NCBI GenBank assembly: GCA_963932465.1
Contig: CAWVRF010001077.1
Location: 434,001-498,000, forward strand
Length of the DNA stretch: 64,000 nt
Direction of reading: 5' to 3'
DNA from: Maratus speciosus
Lineage: Eukaryota > Arthropoda > Arachnida > Araneae > Salticidae
The notes below the pieces were generated by a model. The model was not told the origin of the DNA and ran no database searches. It saw only the letters and a program-made list of their open reading frames with translations. Shown here in pieces: positions 22,132 to 34,501 of the stretch. How positions within the stretch are numbered: the stretch's first letter is position 1; the number at the start of each line of letters is the position of its first letter. The position numbers and the translations under genes were made by a program.

Positions 22132-23128
22132 TAAAATAAAATTTCAAGTTAAAAAAAAATGCGTATTTGAGCTGCATGTTATACGCCGGGATATGCGGTT
22201 GTTTAATTTTTAATATAAGGAAAACCCGCTTTCCCTGGTCTTGAAGCATAAATGAAAAATTTCTTTTGCTACTACCACTATTTCGAATCAATTATCACAA
22301 TGATATATTTCTATTGTATGTGTCAAAGACATTTATCCAGAATACTACTGATTAGAAATACTAGTAGGGGCAATAAAATTTCTTCCAGATGCCTTTTTTA
22401 ATCACAAAATTATATGATTTAAGAAGGTAAAAATTCTTATTCAAAAATACTTTTATTCCAAACTCGCAAACTCCAGATAGTCTGTTTAATAATAAAACCA
22501 ATAAATAAAAAAGACTTTAATTATGTTTAACTGATGTAAACTAAAAAATATTATGTAAACTAAAAAATAACCTACGAGTGCACTCCTAGTGCGCGGAATA
22601 AAAAAGTAGCTTCAACATAATAAAATTTTACAAAAATAAAATTTTATTAAATCTGTATTATAATGAAACGAATACCGTAAGAAGCTCACTATGGTAAATA
22701 TCAAGATAGCCTGTTGAAAAAGTATGTGACACAACCTAAATGACACAAAAGCTATAACATTTTTAATCTTTGGAGTAATAAACAATATTTGTAGAACAAT
22801 CAGTATTCAGATGTAAAAGTTAAACGATATGCAGAAACATACACGTCTCTTGTAATATAGCAAAAACTCAAATTTTCCACATTTAAAATTAGCAATTTTT
22901 TATTACATAACATAATATTCAATGAAATTTTATAATATAGATTGAATTCGAAACAGAGCAAAAAACTTGTTCTTTATTAACCGAATTGTATTTGTGTTAG
23001 TTCAGATTACACATACAGTGGGTGGACAAATTATTAGTTACAGTGCAATTTTTCTTACTTTTTAAAGTTCTACACATAAAAACTGGCTTAAATTTGTAAA
23101 AGTTTTCTCCACATGTCTTCGGATTTAA

Positions 23129-24109
23129 CACGTTCACTGCACACGTTCACGGCCTATAAAGAAAGAATTTGCAAATTTCTACTTGAAAGTCGTTTGCCAC
23201 CACAAATTCAGAAAGGTAAATTTCGTTTTACTAATACAGCGAAATTTCTGCCAATAAAAAAGGCATTTTTTTCAATTTTAAAATAATGGTGGCAAAGTAA
23301 TTAATAAATTAAAGCCACGAATATCAAGGGGTCTTGTACCTTTTAAACGCGTCGAAAATTAACGAAAAAATTTCAAAGTTTTAATTAGTCTATCTTCAAA
23401 ACCTTTTTATGCATAAACATGAAATTTTGGATAATGATTACACAGATTGTGTTTTGTAATATACTGCAAAAATTTATTAACCCTTTACAGAATTTGTGTA
23501 TTGTTGAAATCGAAATAGCTCTTTTTTTTACCCCATAAGTTTTGCGCGCATGATATCTTGAGAAAGTACGTATGGATTGAAATGAAATTTGGTAAATAAA
23601 CTAAACAAATATGTGTGTTTTAAATGATCTACTTTTAAGTATTTACAATGGTAATATTTTTAGTTATGACTATTTTTATTCATTAAAAATACAAAATATT
23701 TATTTTTTCTTACGAAAATATTTTTTTTATATAGTTAATGAAATATTTTTAGCCTAAGAGTAGGTCATTTTAAACACACAAATGTGTATAGTATTTTTAC
23801 CATATTTCATGCCAATCCATACATACTTTCTCAAGATATCATGCGCGCAATGACTTCTGGAGTAAAAGAAAAGAGCTATTTTGATTGCAACAATACACAA
23901 ATTCTGTAAAGGGTTAATAATTTTCTAATGACAGCATATTACAAAGCACAATCTGTTTAATCAATATCCAAAATTTCATGTTTATACATAAAAAGGCTTT
24001 GGAGATAGACTAATTCAAACTTTGAAGTTTTTCGTTAATTTTCGACGCGTTTTAAAGGTACAAGATCCCTTAAAGCTACAAGTATACACGTAGCTTGGCA
24101 GCGAACGTG
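23129..24109. mobile_element. TTAA element (CACGTTC ends) nested in the Tc1-like element
   Basis: TTAA at 23125-23128 and 24110-24113, ends CACGTTCACTGC and GCAGCGAACGTG. Itself cut by the long palindrome at 23328-24069; without it about 235 bp remain, including GCCACCACAAATTC and GGTGGCAAAG arms. Confidence 0.75.
23328..24069. mobile_element. 742-bp near-complete palindrome (GGGGTCTTGTACC ends)
   Basis: Left GGGGTCTTGTACCTTTTAAA and right TTTTAAAGGTACAAGATCCC. Arms of about 370 bases remain complementary to near the centre, for example GATATCTTGAGAAAGTACGT against ACTTTCTCAAGATATCATGC. Right TTAA at 24070-24073, left TCAA. The same element recurs at 43472-45170. No ORF. Confidence 0.8.
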
Positions 24110-24981
24110 TTAAATGCTAATAATGTTGTATTCATGCTTTAGTACTACGTAACCGACAGTTGACATTTAACAGGTGTCATTAAGTGGGTAAGTATCTCTT
24201 AGTGTAAAACATGCATTAGAGATGTTATGGAAAGACATGGTCTTCGATATATTTATGGCGAATTCTGCTCAAATGTGTGCTAATTAGTGCATTGTGGATT
24301 CCAATTATCGTAATTCTCTATTATTTGTAGTGTCAGTCTTTAACGACAGATGTTAAAAATGGGGAAAAGTAAAGATTTGTTTTCGGTGATAATTTCAGAA
24401 ATCACTTCATTCTCATTATTTGAAAAGACAGATTTCTATTCGTATACATACATCCGCTATGACTGTAAGCAGAATAAAATCTAAACTTGATAATATTACT
24501 TTCATAGGGAGCCAAAGGTATAGAAATTGTGGGTGTCGACGCTACACTATGCCTCGAGATGAACGAAAAATCCATTTCATTTGTCTTGAAAACAGACACA
24601 AGTCCACAAAAGAAATGACAAGAATCATAAATTAAGCTAGCATTGCTATCGCCGTGTTGCAGAATTAAGGTTAAATGCCGCTGGTTAGTCAATAAACCCA
24701 AACTGACTTCAGCTTTGAAATTGAAGTGTTTTTCTTGAACTAAACAGCATCGACACATGACCTCTGAAGACTGCGAAAATGCGAAAAGAGTAGTTTTCTT
24801 TTTGTGTTCTGCTTACTATACATATTTTAATTCCTCACACTATCTTTTTGAACATAATTGTGAAAATTTTCAGATTTGTTTCTCCTACGAGTTTTACATC
24901 GAAATAATGACAGGCAAGTTTTCGATGCAGAAAAGTAGATAAATGTCAACCGGTATTTCAGAGGTGGACAAGCACTCACAA

Positions 24982-25896
24982 GGGGTCAGGTACCTTTAAA
25001 GTGTCCAAAAATTTAATTTTTTTAAATAGCTTGTAATTAAATATGATTCTTGGGAACATTTAAAAGCAAACCCCGTATAAAATTTCGCATTAGAAGAGAA
25101 GTTATCTCTAAAACACTTTGAGCTTTTGCTATATGATCAAGGGGTGATTCAGTCTTTAAAGCCAATTTTCTCAAAACAGCGATTTTGATCATTGCGCGCA
25201 CGATTTCTGAAAAACCTAGAATTTCACGAAATTTTTGGTAGATGTATTAAACGTACAGAAGCACAAAATGACCTATTATTATATTTCTCAAGTAAGAAGT
25301 TTAGAATTCACGTCTACTTTTGTGTAGAGAAAATCTTGATATTTCGAATTTCTTAATTTTTTTTCTCGTGATCTACAAGTTTTATTTTTTTCATTGTAGG
25401 TCATTTTGAAAACGCTTTATATCTGTACTCATTTAAAAAATATATTGGCTTGTTTTAGCCATTCAAATGGGAAAAATCATGCGTGCAATGCATGCAAGAA
25501 TAATTCTTTCGTAAATTGTATTATCTTTAAAAATAAGTAATATATATATATATATATATATATATGCGTATACCTTTTTTAACAACTTTAATTGATAAAA
25601 TGAGGGATGAGAGCGCTCCGACCCAAATGACCGATTACTACCAATAAATTTTAATAGTATTCTTTGCTTTATTTAAACTCAAAAATTCTGTCAATGAATA
25701 ATGCAAGAAAAACTATTAAAATTTAGTGGGAGTAATCGGTTGTTTGAGTCGGAGCACTCTCATCCCTGTAAAATAAATCGTTCCTAACACGTGTTTTCAA
25801 TTTTATAATTAAACGTTAATTAGTTATAGAGTGACTGTAATTTTTACAGAGGTCACTTTTCTATGTACGTTATTGGTTCAAAGGGTACCTGACCCC
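24982..25896. mobile_element. Long TTAA-type element (GGGGTCAGGTACC ends) nested in the Tc1-like element
   Basis: Left GGGGTCAGGTACCTTTAAAG and right TTCAAAGGGTACCTGACCCC, then TTAA (25897-25900); the left target is decayed to ACAA. Its ends resemble those of the 742-bp palindrome. It contains a clean hAT-like MITE (25602-25768) and a TA microsatellite at about 25540-25564. No ORF of its own is supported. Confidence 0.7.
25602..25768. mobile_element. hAT-like MITE (CAGGGATGAGAG family), uninterrupted copy
   Basis: Inverted ends GGGATGAGAGCGCTCCGACC and GTCGGAGCACTCTCATCCCT; inner ACTACCAATAAATTTTAATA and its mirror. TAAAAT lies on both sides. It is the reference for the nested copy at 12003-12826. 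Confidence 0.8.
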
Positions 25897-27342
25897 TTAA
25901 GGTCATGGTATGCTCTGTCGTCACTGGAAATGCTACAGGCAGTTTTTACAAGGTGGATAGCGTGAGGAATCAGATTCAGTGTGAAAAAGTGTTGGAAGAA
26001 AAGTTGATCCCTCGACTAAAGGAATGGTTTCTGGATACCTCTAAATGTATTTTCATGCATGACTCGATGCCATTTCATAAAGCGAAGACAATAACAGAAT
26101 TCTTAACTAAGTAGAAAGTAACTATTTGCCATGGCCGGGCAATTCTCCAGATTAAAACCCAATAGAGAACGGCTGGGAGCTTCTAAATCGAAAAGTATCT
26201 AAAGAAACACAAGAAGGAAAAGAAACTTACATAGAAGTCAGAGTAAAGGTCTAACACCATGATGAAGAGCGACAGAAAATCCGAAAAAATGTATACAGAG
26301 CATGCCAAAATGCGTACAGACCATTATCGACGCTAAGGCAGGTTTGACGAAATATTGATGATATTGTCTTGAAACACTTGCGCTAAGTTTTTTCATAATA
26401 AATTTCTATTTTATGAATGAAAGTTTGTTTTTATTTTTAAATCACATGCATTCTATCCAAATATACCTAAAATAGCTTAACAAGCCACCAATAAACAAAA
26501 GTATACAGCTTTATGTTCATCAAAATGTAAATTTTAAGCATGTAACTAATAATTTGGCCACCCACGTAAGTCTCTAGAAATTATAGTCGTAATCAATAAT
26601 TTAAGAGGAAACTCCTCACAAAAAATTATGGAGACGAATTCATATAAGTGAAAAAAAATTACTTAGACGCCCTAAACTTTATAGTCCTTTAAGATCGATT
26701 CGCAAAAATAACAACGTTCATAAACTGTCGAGATAATACAGATTTTCAACATAACAAAAATTAAAAACCATTTAAATAAAAAAAAATTTGAGCACCATTA
26801 ATTCAAATAACAAATGTTATGTTCATTAAATTTACAGGGTGACACTGGTCCGTTGTAACACCAATGTTTCAAAAGACTGGTCCGTTTTTTGAAAACCAAC
26901 AATTTTTTAGAAAGAAATTCGTGATAAGTTTCTGCAACAATTGCAAGAAAAACGTTCTTCCTGAGATGCTTCCATGAAATTTATAAAGAAGATTTTACTT
27001 TAAATAAAAGTGGTATTCAAAGACGGACCGAGTGGGAGTTTTGAAATTACCGACAGATATTGGGCAGGAACAGTTGGGTTACATGATTACGTAACGACTG
27101 ACTGTAGTTTCACATATTACTGGAATTTACAAAATTTTATAAAGGTTATATAATATATATTTTGCGGTGTGAAATATAGAAATATGTCCAAGCAATCCTG
27201 GATGCAAATATGTATCTAGTTTGCAACATAATAACTCCCAACTAATCAATAACTTGTGTAATAATTAAATTAAAGATGCAAGTACATTAATTAATTAAAC
27301 TAAGAAATGATCAATTTTGTGACCCTGCCTATGCCCCCCCCC

Positions 27343-27587
27343 CCCCAGTGGCCGAGATGCTCTGCTCATAAAGCTGGTAGACGGGAAGTGCTGGATTCGA
27401 ACCCAATCGCGCCCTCGTTCTAATCATTTGGAGTCTTCCGTAGTTTTCTTCGAACCTTGGATTTCCTTGCGCCAATAAGGGTAAGGTTCCCTTAGAAAGA
27501 CCCCCCACGGAGGGACCCTCCTTCGGGCCCATATCTTTGGTGCAGATAATTGGCCTAAATAAATATAAAACAACTAAATAATCATAA
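27343..27587 (+). repeat. tRNA-derived SINE, copy in macro-repeat B
   Basis: Follows a C run (27336-27347) and carries AGTGGCCGAGATGCTCTGC (box A-like) and GGATTCGAACCC (box B), then the same body as 7247-7485. GACCCTGCCTAT before it and GTAAGCCTGTCTAT after it look like a diverged target-site duplication of about 14 bases. Confidence 0.7.
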
Positions 27588-27894
27588 CACAAGTAAGCCT
27601 GTCTATATTATAAAGCAAAAACAAGTTCGCGAGTGTCGATGGCATCATATCGACGTTGAAAATATCTGATCAATACAATTTGCTTTTACGGAAATTGTTC
27701 AACTTCTAAATGCTGCACAATTTCAATTTTTGCATAGCCAAAAGGAGAAAAGGATGTACTAATTTACTATTTAATCTAATTTACTTTTTTCTGTCTTTGT
27801 ATTACTTTAAAGAGGACTGAATAGACATAAAATGTAGTTTATTTAACAATGTTAATCTTTGAACTACTCAAAAATATTTGTAGAAAAATATATC

Positions 27895-28150
27895 GTTTCC
27901 TCAGAGCAACAGCAGGACATCTAGAAATAATAAAAAATGAGATGTCTGACTTACTGCCATGCATAAGTGTGTTTGCATCCAGTGGAACAACTTCTGCAAC
28001 ACAAAGTTATGTTTAACAGTATATCTCAGATGTGTTTTGTAAAAAATCCCTACGGTTCCACTAGATGCAGACACAGTTTTTCACAGCAGTAAGTCAGACA
28101 TCTCATTTTCGGATATTACTAGATGGTCTACTGTTGCTCTGAGGAGACTA
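27895..28150. mobile_element. MITE with CCTCAGAGCAACAG ends
   Basis: Inverted arms of about 60 bases: CCTCAGAGCAACAGCAGGAC and GAGATGTCTGACTTACTG on the left, complements on the right. Macro-repeat A (about 9465-9480) reads AACAATATATATTCAAAATT without it. TATA-type flanks make the exact ends uncertain. Confidence 0.7.
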
Positions 28151-28257
28151 TATATTCATAAGTAAAACTTGAATGAGTATACGGACACATATACATCTCT
28201 TGTAATATAGCAAAATTGCATACATTTATAAATTTAAAGTTTTCAAACTTTTATTAA

Positions 28258-28495
28258 CTCTCTCGCTGCGTAATTGTTTTATCAAAATAGTTTGAAAAAT
28301 TGCGTATTTAAGAATTTTTATTCTTTTGTCATCGGTTTTCAAAACAAAATTTTTTATCTAATTTGATCGGGAAAATGCTCCGATTAAATAAGGCAAAAAT
28401 TACAATAAAAAAATAACTGGTGGGAATAATCAAGGAGGGTTAATTACACGAAAAAATGCATCCCCGAGAAAATCTTGGGTTCCGCAGCGAGAGGG
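28258..28495. mobile_element. TTAA MITE (CTCTCGCTGCG ends)
   Basis: TTAA at 28254-28257 and 28496-28499; ends CTCTCGCTGCGTAATT and CCGCAGCGAGAGGG. Centre CCGATTAAATAAGGC, then AACTGGTGGGAAT. Copy A reads TTTATTAAACAACGTAAT with one TTAA. A sister copy is at 37218-37451. Confidence 0.8.
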
Positions 28496-28551
28496 TTAAA
28501 CAACATAAGAATTAATGAAATTAAATAATCTTGATTGAAATCAAAACTGTT

Positions 28552-28762
28552 GAGTCATTCGGAAAGTCGTGTCCGTTTCGGAAAATCAATTCGTACTGGA
28601 AAATCCTGCCCAGTATTTATTAGACATTAGATATCGGAATCAATGTCTAATAATTAAACGACAGACATTGTGATAGAGATTATGTTTAATTCGTACCGGG
28701 AAATTTTCCCGGTACGAATTGATTTTCCCAAACGAACACGACTTTCCGAACGACCCAATAAA
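28552..28762. mobile_element. MITE with TTCGGAAAGTCGTG ends
   Basis: Inverted arms of about 45 bases: TTCGGAAAGTCGTGTCCGTT and AATCAATTCGTACTGG on the left against CCGGTACGAATTGATT and CACGACTTTCCGAACGACCC on the right. Near the centre is a short perfect hairpin, GGGAAATTTTCCC. Absent from macro-repeat A. Confidence 0.7.
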
Positions 28763-29394
28763 AAAAGTTGTCTTCAGTCGTCCCTGTTTTATTTAGGTCT
28801 GCTCACATTACACATCCGCCTCTTTAAAAAATATCGTCTTGATCAATATTTTATCCTTAAACTATCCATTATTAAAATGTATGAGGGTTGTAATCCTTAT
28901 AAATAAAAAAATACTACTTCTGTATACATATTAATAAAAAAAATAGTATATGCCTTAAATTATATAGTCCTTTAAGAATGTTTCGCAAATGGAACAACGT
29001 CCACAAACTGTCGAAATAATACTAATTGTCAACTTAACAAAAATTCAAACGCATTTGTAAAGATTCGTTTCTAAGCATCATTAATTCAAAAGTGAATTTT
29101 TTGATTTATTTAATCACGGGAACTCGATAATTTAAATAAGACACACATGTCCGTAGTAGTTTTCAGTGGGCTATACAGGCATTTCACACGGTCAGCCTCT
29201 TCGAATTCTTTACGAGCACTCCCATCCACTACAGCAGATCAGTTTCTTGAACTTACAAACGGTTTCCACGTTGTGCTGACGCTTTGATTAGTAAATTTAT
29301 ATACAAGTATAATGCAAATCATATTTTCCGGTGTGAAACATAGAAAATTTTCTATATTAAAAAAAAAGGTGAAGGCAAATATGTTTTTTCTTAA

Positions 29395-29873
29395 CCCTTA
29401 AATGCGCGAAATTTTATTTTGTTTCGAAAAAATTATATATGATTCTCTGAAAGGTTTATTACACAGGAAAAACTATGAAAAAAATCAGAGATACATTTTT
29501 CATATAATGCGCCAATCTTTTCTTCTATTGCACATCTGCAATACAAGTAAAAGCTACTGTATTCTGGCTGTTTTACACTAAAATATTGCAAAGTAGTAAA
29601 TATTTTAAAAAGTATATTATTTATTTTATAAAACTTAACCTTTAACACTTTAATTCCCACGATGGAATACGTTCGAGAAATTACGTAGTTCAGAGAATCT
29701 GACTTTACACCAGAAAGTTTCAATGGTTAATTTCGCTTTATTTATATACACAATGTCTGTTATTAATTAAAGCAAATATTGCCTCTGGTGTGAATTAGTT
29801 ATATACGAATAAAAAAATCTATTAAATTCAAAACACTGTTGTTTGCATATATGCAAAGCTGCGCACTAAAGGG
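29395..29873. mobile_element. TTAA-bounded insertion, 479 bp
   Basis: Left TTAA then CCCTTAAATGCGCG; right TGCGCACTAAAGGG then TTAA (29874-29877). Copy A shows the single site TCTTAACCTTTACGCTCC near 13037. The interior is less symmetric than in other TTAA MITEs, and a second TTAA-like start at 29640 (CCTTTAACACTTTAATTCCC) suggests an older insertion inside. Confidence 0.6.
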
Positions 29874-29907
29874 TTAACCCTTTAAGCCTCGTCGGTGCTT
29901 AATACCA

Positions 29908-29973
29908 CAGTTTTCCATCCCAATTAAAACACACTCATTGCAGTTTTCCATCCCAATTAAAACACACTCATTG
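29908..29973. repeat. 33-bp tandem duplication
   Basis: CAGTTTTCCATCCCAATTAA followed by AACACACTCATTG occurs twice in a row. Macro-repeat A has it once (about 13072). Confidence 0.85.
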
Positions 29974-31667
29974 CATGCATTTTCAGTGGTACTTTTAGGA
30001 ACAATAGTAAATGCTTCCCTTGGCCATCACTAAACAGTAATAGCAGTTTCAGTAAGTTGAAAATAGTTCACGAAGCTATTTTGGCGCGTGTGCATGTGAA
30101 TTTTGCTTCCATTTTCTTCCCTGACATCGTATCCCTAACTTTTGCTTGTAAACATCTTAATTTTTAACGGAAAGGCTATCATACTTCTTTTCTTGTTGCC
30201 TGTGCAAAGCGAAGGCTAATACTCAGCGATACATACAGCTACGATGGATATTAATGCCATGTCCTACTAAATAAAAAGCCTAATAAAAATCTTTCGTCAA
30301 ACATAACTCAAAACATATTTGTCGGATTTCGTTTCTGATTGCACCAGAAGGTACCTATGAGGGTCACCTACTGAATGCACCTACTATGAAAAATAATTTC
30401 CAAACCGTTTAAAAATTATATAGAAAAAAAAAATTATAAAAAAGCACAATTTATCTGCATACGTCACAGAAATTTGGTGTGCGTCACTTTCACCGGTTGA
30501 TGTTTTCGTAGACAGCTGGTTTGAACACATGGAGCAAATAAAAAATATACGCACGGAGTAATATTGAAGTGCCATAAAACATTTTAAATTTAATCAAACA
30601 GGAAAATAAATCTGTTTGTTTTTCTATTTAAAAGAAAAAAAGGCGTAAAAACTTTGATTTGAGATTTTGCGATAATCTCTCAATAGCATTTTTTAATCGC
30701 CAAAAGCATATTTTATATTTCGCGTGTGAAAATTAGAAACAATTATATGATGTGTAATAAAATATTTTGCTTTGTAGCATCATTTCTTCTTATTGTCTTT
30801 CTTTTTTTTTACATGCTTTCTTTTAACTTCTAATTATATTTGTCTGTTTCACTCAAATCTTGTGATTCATTTTTCACCCACTTCCTGTTGACATAGAGTT
30901 TTGAAATTTGGAATATATATGTATTCCTGAGAGCAATATATGAATTGGACATTGATTTTTTTTAATTCGATCCCTAAGGGGGCAACGATAGGGGAGGGGG
31001 GGGGGGGTGAATTACTTAATGGTTACGTTTGATTTTCTATAGAGAAATCAGCATTAGCTTCAACAATGAGTATCTGTTGAAAAGTACTAATGACAGTGTT
31101 TCCACGATATCTTTAAACTTTGGCCAACTTTGCGAAGTATCAAAAAATTTGGCGACAAAACAGTTTCTATAAATGAATCCAACTTGGTGATAGCTGGCTA
31201 ACTTGGCAAAATTACCATTTAAATCCATTTATCTTCCATAATTGAACTCACCGAATTAAATTTAAACTCCGTACATTTAAGGTTTTTTTCAAGATTTTTC
31301 TAATATTTAGTGCATTTAAAAAACATATATATTTTCTAAATTTTTGTGAATTTTAATGAAAGCATGATTTTCAAAAAAACAATTTCCATTTATATTAATT
31401 TCTTTTTAGTCTTTAAAAATGAAATTGGTACTTTTCCTGTATAAGGGCCTTGGCGAGGTAGAGAAAATAGGTTTGGCGAGACAAGTAAGCTTATTATGCG
31501 TATTTTCCTGCAACTTATTCATTGTTTCATATACTCAAGCAATTTTTTAAAGATTTATGCAATTTATTTTGTGTTAACATGTCACTTACCAAATTTTATA
31601 TACAAACAAAAGTAAATTGTATATAAAAAGTAACGATATTATATATATAAATAAAATGTTTATATTT

Positions 31668-32221
31668 ATGGCACAGATGCCATAAACGCACCGGGTTTGG
31701 CTTGATTTTTTTTATGGCAATTTGGCGAAAACGTCGTTTTCGAATACCAGTTAAATATAGCGTGCTATAATAGTACGTTATTTTTTATTTCAATATGAAA
31801 ACAAAATAAAGTGATAAACAAAACATTTTCTATTATTTTTAAAAGGATATAACAATCAATAAATGATATAATTATAGAACAAAACAATTTATAATAGCGT
31901 TATATACGGTTACATCAGTGGTGGCTCGTGACTGGCATTTTGGGGGGCACTAAATCCATAGCTGCAAAATTTATTCTTCTCTTACCACTATTGCTTTAAA
32001 AGAAATCTTTGCCATATTTGTTGGCAGAATATTCGACCATTAAACAAGGTAATCTTTTTCTTTCAAACAATAATGGTAAGAAATGAATAAAAATGTCCGC
32101 CATGCATTTCGTGCCCAAAAATATGACAGTCACGAGCCGCCAGTGGTTACCATGTCAGGCAAAGTAACGCCACTTTGGCGCCAATTAGGTATCTCGGTGC
32201 GTATATGACATCTGTGCCATA
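31668..32221. mobile_element. MITE with ATGGCACAGATG ends, interrupted
   Basis: Left ATGGCACAGATGCCATAAAC and GCACCGGG; right CGGTGCGTATATGACATCTG and TGCCAT are inverted complements. The hAT-like MITE at 31916-32145 sits inside. Target-site duplication unclear. Confidence 0.6.
31916..32145. mobile_element. hAT-like MITE (CAGTGGTGGCTCGTGACTG ends)
   Basis: Ends CAGTGGTGGCTCGTGACTGG and ACAGTCACGAGCCGCCAGTG; flanks GGTTACAT and GTTACCAT are a near-matching 8-bp duplication. Inner arms CTTACCACTATTG and CAATAATGGTAAG. Confidence 0.75.
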
Positions 32222-32334
32222 TTTACTTGTAAAAATAAGCGTAAACATTCATCGGGTTTGTTTTCATAGTTATTTATATCTTTTTGCAACAAATCTCAGT
32301 TTTTGAGGTGAAACTGCACAAAGATTGAAAAAAA

Positions 32335-32720
32335 AGTAGAAAACGAGGTCTGATTTTTCAGAATTTAGTGTCACCCTCGATGAAAATAAAATATATAAAT
32401 ATGGATAGTACAAAACATATTTCAGTTTTAAGACTTAAAACACATGCTTTTATTTTGTACAGAATGACGTCATCCGCATCCGCTGAAGAATTCTTCATTT
32501 ACGATAAAGTCTTAAACAACTTCTACAGTAAAGTACGCATAGGACGTCACTATCGCTGAATAATACACAAATACAAAAAAAGAGATGTTGTCATTCAAGA
32601 AACTCTACAAAAAAAAAAGAAAAACGGCTATCACATGATTCATATGCCCACATTTGTTTGTAATATTAATATAGATACTTAAAATTAAATTTTGTTTATA
32701 ATAATGTGTCATACTTTATG
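32335..32720 (-). repeat. Dispersed repeat R1, copy c (partial)
   Basis: Contains TTTTTCAGAATTTAGTGTCA, CATCCGCATCCGCTGAAGAA and the TTGTTTGTAATATTAATATA end. It lacks the part with the polypyrimidine/GAGAAAGAAATAGC end seen in copies a, b and d. Confidence 0.7.
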
Positions 32721-34501
32721 TTGCAATCATTGCCGATTTCTTTTATTAATACATGCTAAATACAGCTCAACTTGTGCTGAATATGTTTGAAAACAAAATA
32801 ATACAGCGTATGTAGTGGCCAGCATACACTCGTCATTTAAATCCGATCGAGCATATCTAAAACACACTCCAACGACGCTTTGCTATTCTCTGTTGATGTG
32901 TTCGGTACTTTGATACTATATCAGATTTTGAAGAGAGAATTCCTTATATCTTATCGACAACCTCATTGCATCCGTGGAAAACAGATATTGTACAATATTA
33001 ACTATTCCGGGGGAGCACACACCATATAAAGTATAGTCCATTCTTTTTAAACATCATATATTTGTCATTTAAAGTTACTAAAATTGGTGCGGAGCGTCTT
33101 ATTATGTTCTTGACATCATTTTATGCAGTTAAAATTTCGATATAAGCTAATTTAGTGTTTCATTTTCTATTTCACTTTTAATATATTGCGTACTTTCAAT
33201 TTTATATCCATGCATGGCTATCTTGCATGGTTTGCTTTCCCATTTTTTAAACAGTGTATACGAATTTATATTTAAGATTTTGTAATTCTCGGATTTGTTT
33301 AATTTCATCATTTCAATTTATCGCAGTATATGAACAATTAAAGATAATATCTCATTTTCTTTGCTTCCACATGTTATTATTAAATCTATGTTCGCAGCAA
33401 CATCGCTCAGACTAATCCCTCTAAGGGAAGTCCTAGTTTAAATAGATCACTTGACAAGATGCTATGCTAAAAAAATTTTAATTGCCGTTTATTTACTTTA
33501 CGAAGCACTTTTCAAAGCGGTACTTTGAGTACCGTTTTGGACTACGTTGAACAGAATTTTTACTTGGATATTTATCTTTTGAATACATATGATGCGTAAA
33601 AGCGTACATATTTACTTGGGATACGTGAGTGCTAGACCGGTAGATTTTGATACATTGTAGGGGAAGTTATGGCATGATTTTACTTTATGACTAGTATTTA
33701 CTATTTTTATCATGACTACTATTTTTTATGACATTGATAAATAATAAAGCAAAAAATATGATATTTTTATCCTAAAAAAAAATATTGTATTTTTATAAAA
33801 CAAAATGGAAAAGAATTACAAATTTAAAAAAATCTAAAAGTATCTTTTAGCATTTTTATGAATCTTTTTGAGCTTTCTACAACTAAAAGTTTGGAAATAT
33901 CTTTCAGATATGCTTTCCGTCAGACTATAGAGTTATAACTGTAGATTATTCTTCTGATGGCGAAATACTCATTCATCATTCACCCAACGGCATCATCATC
34001 TATTTATATATACATCATAGACATATGAACATTAGATATATGCATAAAAGTCACATTAAATTAAATAGAAAAAATTGGATATTTTTTTTTCTAAGTCTCG
34101 ATTTTTGTCCATGCGTTATTACGCCATAGGTACCTATAAGTAACACATGAAGTAATTAGCCGTAATTAACAAAAAAATAAATCTTCTATTTTTAGTGCAT
34201 ATATCTTCTAATGTATCATAGTAATACAAGGGAAAAAAGTTTCGCGGAGATAGGTTTTTAAATTCATAATTTCGGATATAAAAAGTTAAATTAACTATCA
34301 TGGTACCACTATTTTTAAATTAAAAAATTGGCAAATTTAGTAACAGATATTTTGACCATTACTTAAAGAGAAGATTATCTTTCAAACTTTGTGGCATCAA
34401 ACGTTTTTACACATAAAAGTTGAAGATCTCTACATTATAGTTTCGGCGGTTAATGCGTTTGAAAATAACTATACGGAAAGAAAATACTTAACTCTACTTA
34501 A

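Larger units (their letters stand above)
24359..26345 (+). pseudogene. Tc1-like transposase pseudogene
   Basis: Starts at ATG 24359 (MGKSKDL), shifts frame, then HTSAMTVSRIKSKLD and CRRYTMPRDERKIHF at 24450-24580 match the paired helix-turn-helix and GRRR region of Tc1 transposases. MTSEDCENAKRVVFF at 24757 lies where the W.SEDW..V...DES block with the first catalytic Asp should be, but Trp and Asp are lost. The element at 24982-25896 interrupts it. Then MVCSVVTGNATGSFYKVD and FMHDSMPFHKAKTITEFLTK give the DDE region (HD.MPFHKAK for the usual QDND.CHKAK). The tail has a degraded P.NSPDLNPIEN block (26140-26170) and ends near 26345. Multiple stops and frameshifts make it non-functional. Confidence 0.8.
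23016..26566 (+). mobile_element. Tc1-like transposon, full length, with nested insertions
   Basis: Terminal inverted repeats begin CAGTGGGTGGACAAATTATT and end AATAATTTGGCCACCCACG, each next to TA (23014-23015, 26567-26568), the Tc1/mariner target. The 3.55-kb span minus the nested elements at 23129-24109 and 24982-25896 leaves about 1.65 kb, the usual size for Tc1 elements. The transposase runs on the plus strand between them. Confidence 0.85.
22740..26840. repeat. Macro-repeat copy D, split by a Tc1-like element
   Basis: 22770-22930 matches the AATATTTGTAGAACAAT and TCTCTTGTAATATAGCAAAA part of copies A and B. 26670-26830 matches the TATAGTCCTTTAAGA and AACGTTCATAAACTGTCGA part. The Tc1-like element at 23016-26566 lies between. 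Copy B follows almost at once, so D and B are in tandem. Confidence 0.55.
30196..33432. mobile_element. 3.2-kb insertion in macro-repeat B, class unknown
   Basis: Copy A passes directly from CTATCATACTTC to AAATAGATC; copy B has 3.2 kb between. The ends show limited inverted similarity (GCTAATACTCAGCGAT on the left, complement of GATTAGTCTGAGCGAT on the right). Inside are a G run (about 31001-31012), the nested pair at 31668-32221 and R1 copy c. I find no transposase or reverse transcriptase motif. It could be a decayed DNA transposon or composite DNA. Confidence 0.45.
27130..34500. repeat. Macro-repeat copy B
   Basis: Collinear with copy A (7040-14560) over its whole length, with a roughly 3.2-kb block (30196-33432) absent from A and several A-specific elements absent here. 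Comparing A and B provides empty sites for the SINE at 10608, the MITEs at 9219, 10259, 10889, 11551, 12003, 13854, 27895, 28258 and 29395, and the Tc1-like element at 7959. Confidence 0.7.

Noticed and set aside
25540..25564. TA-rich palindrome as a possible origin or promoter
   Set aside because: Simple TA microsatellite, one of several in the window (also near 120 and 37030), with no further signals.
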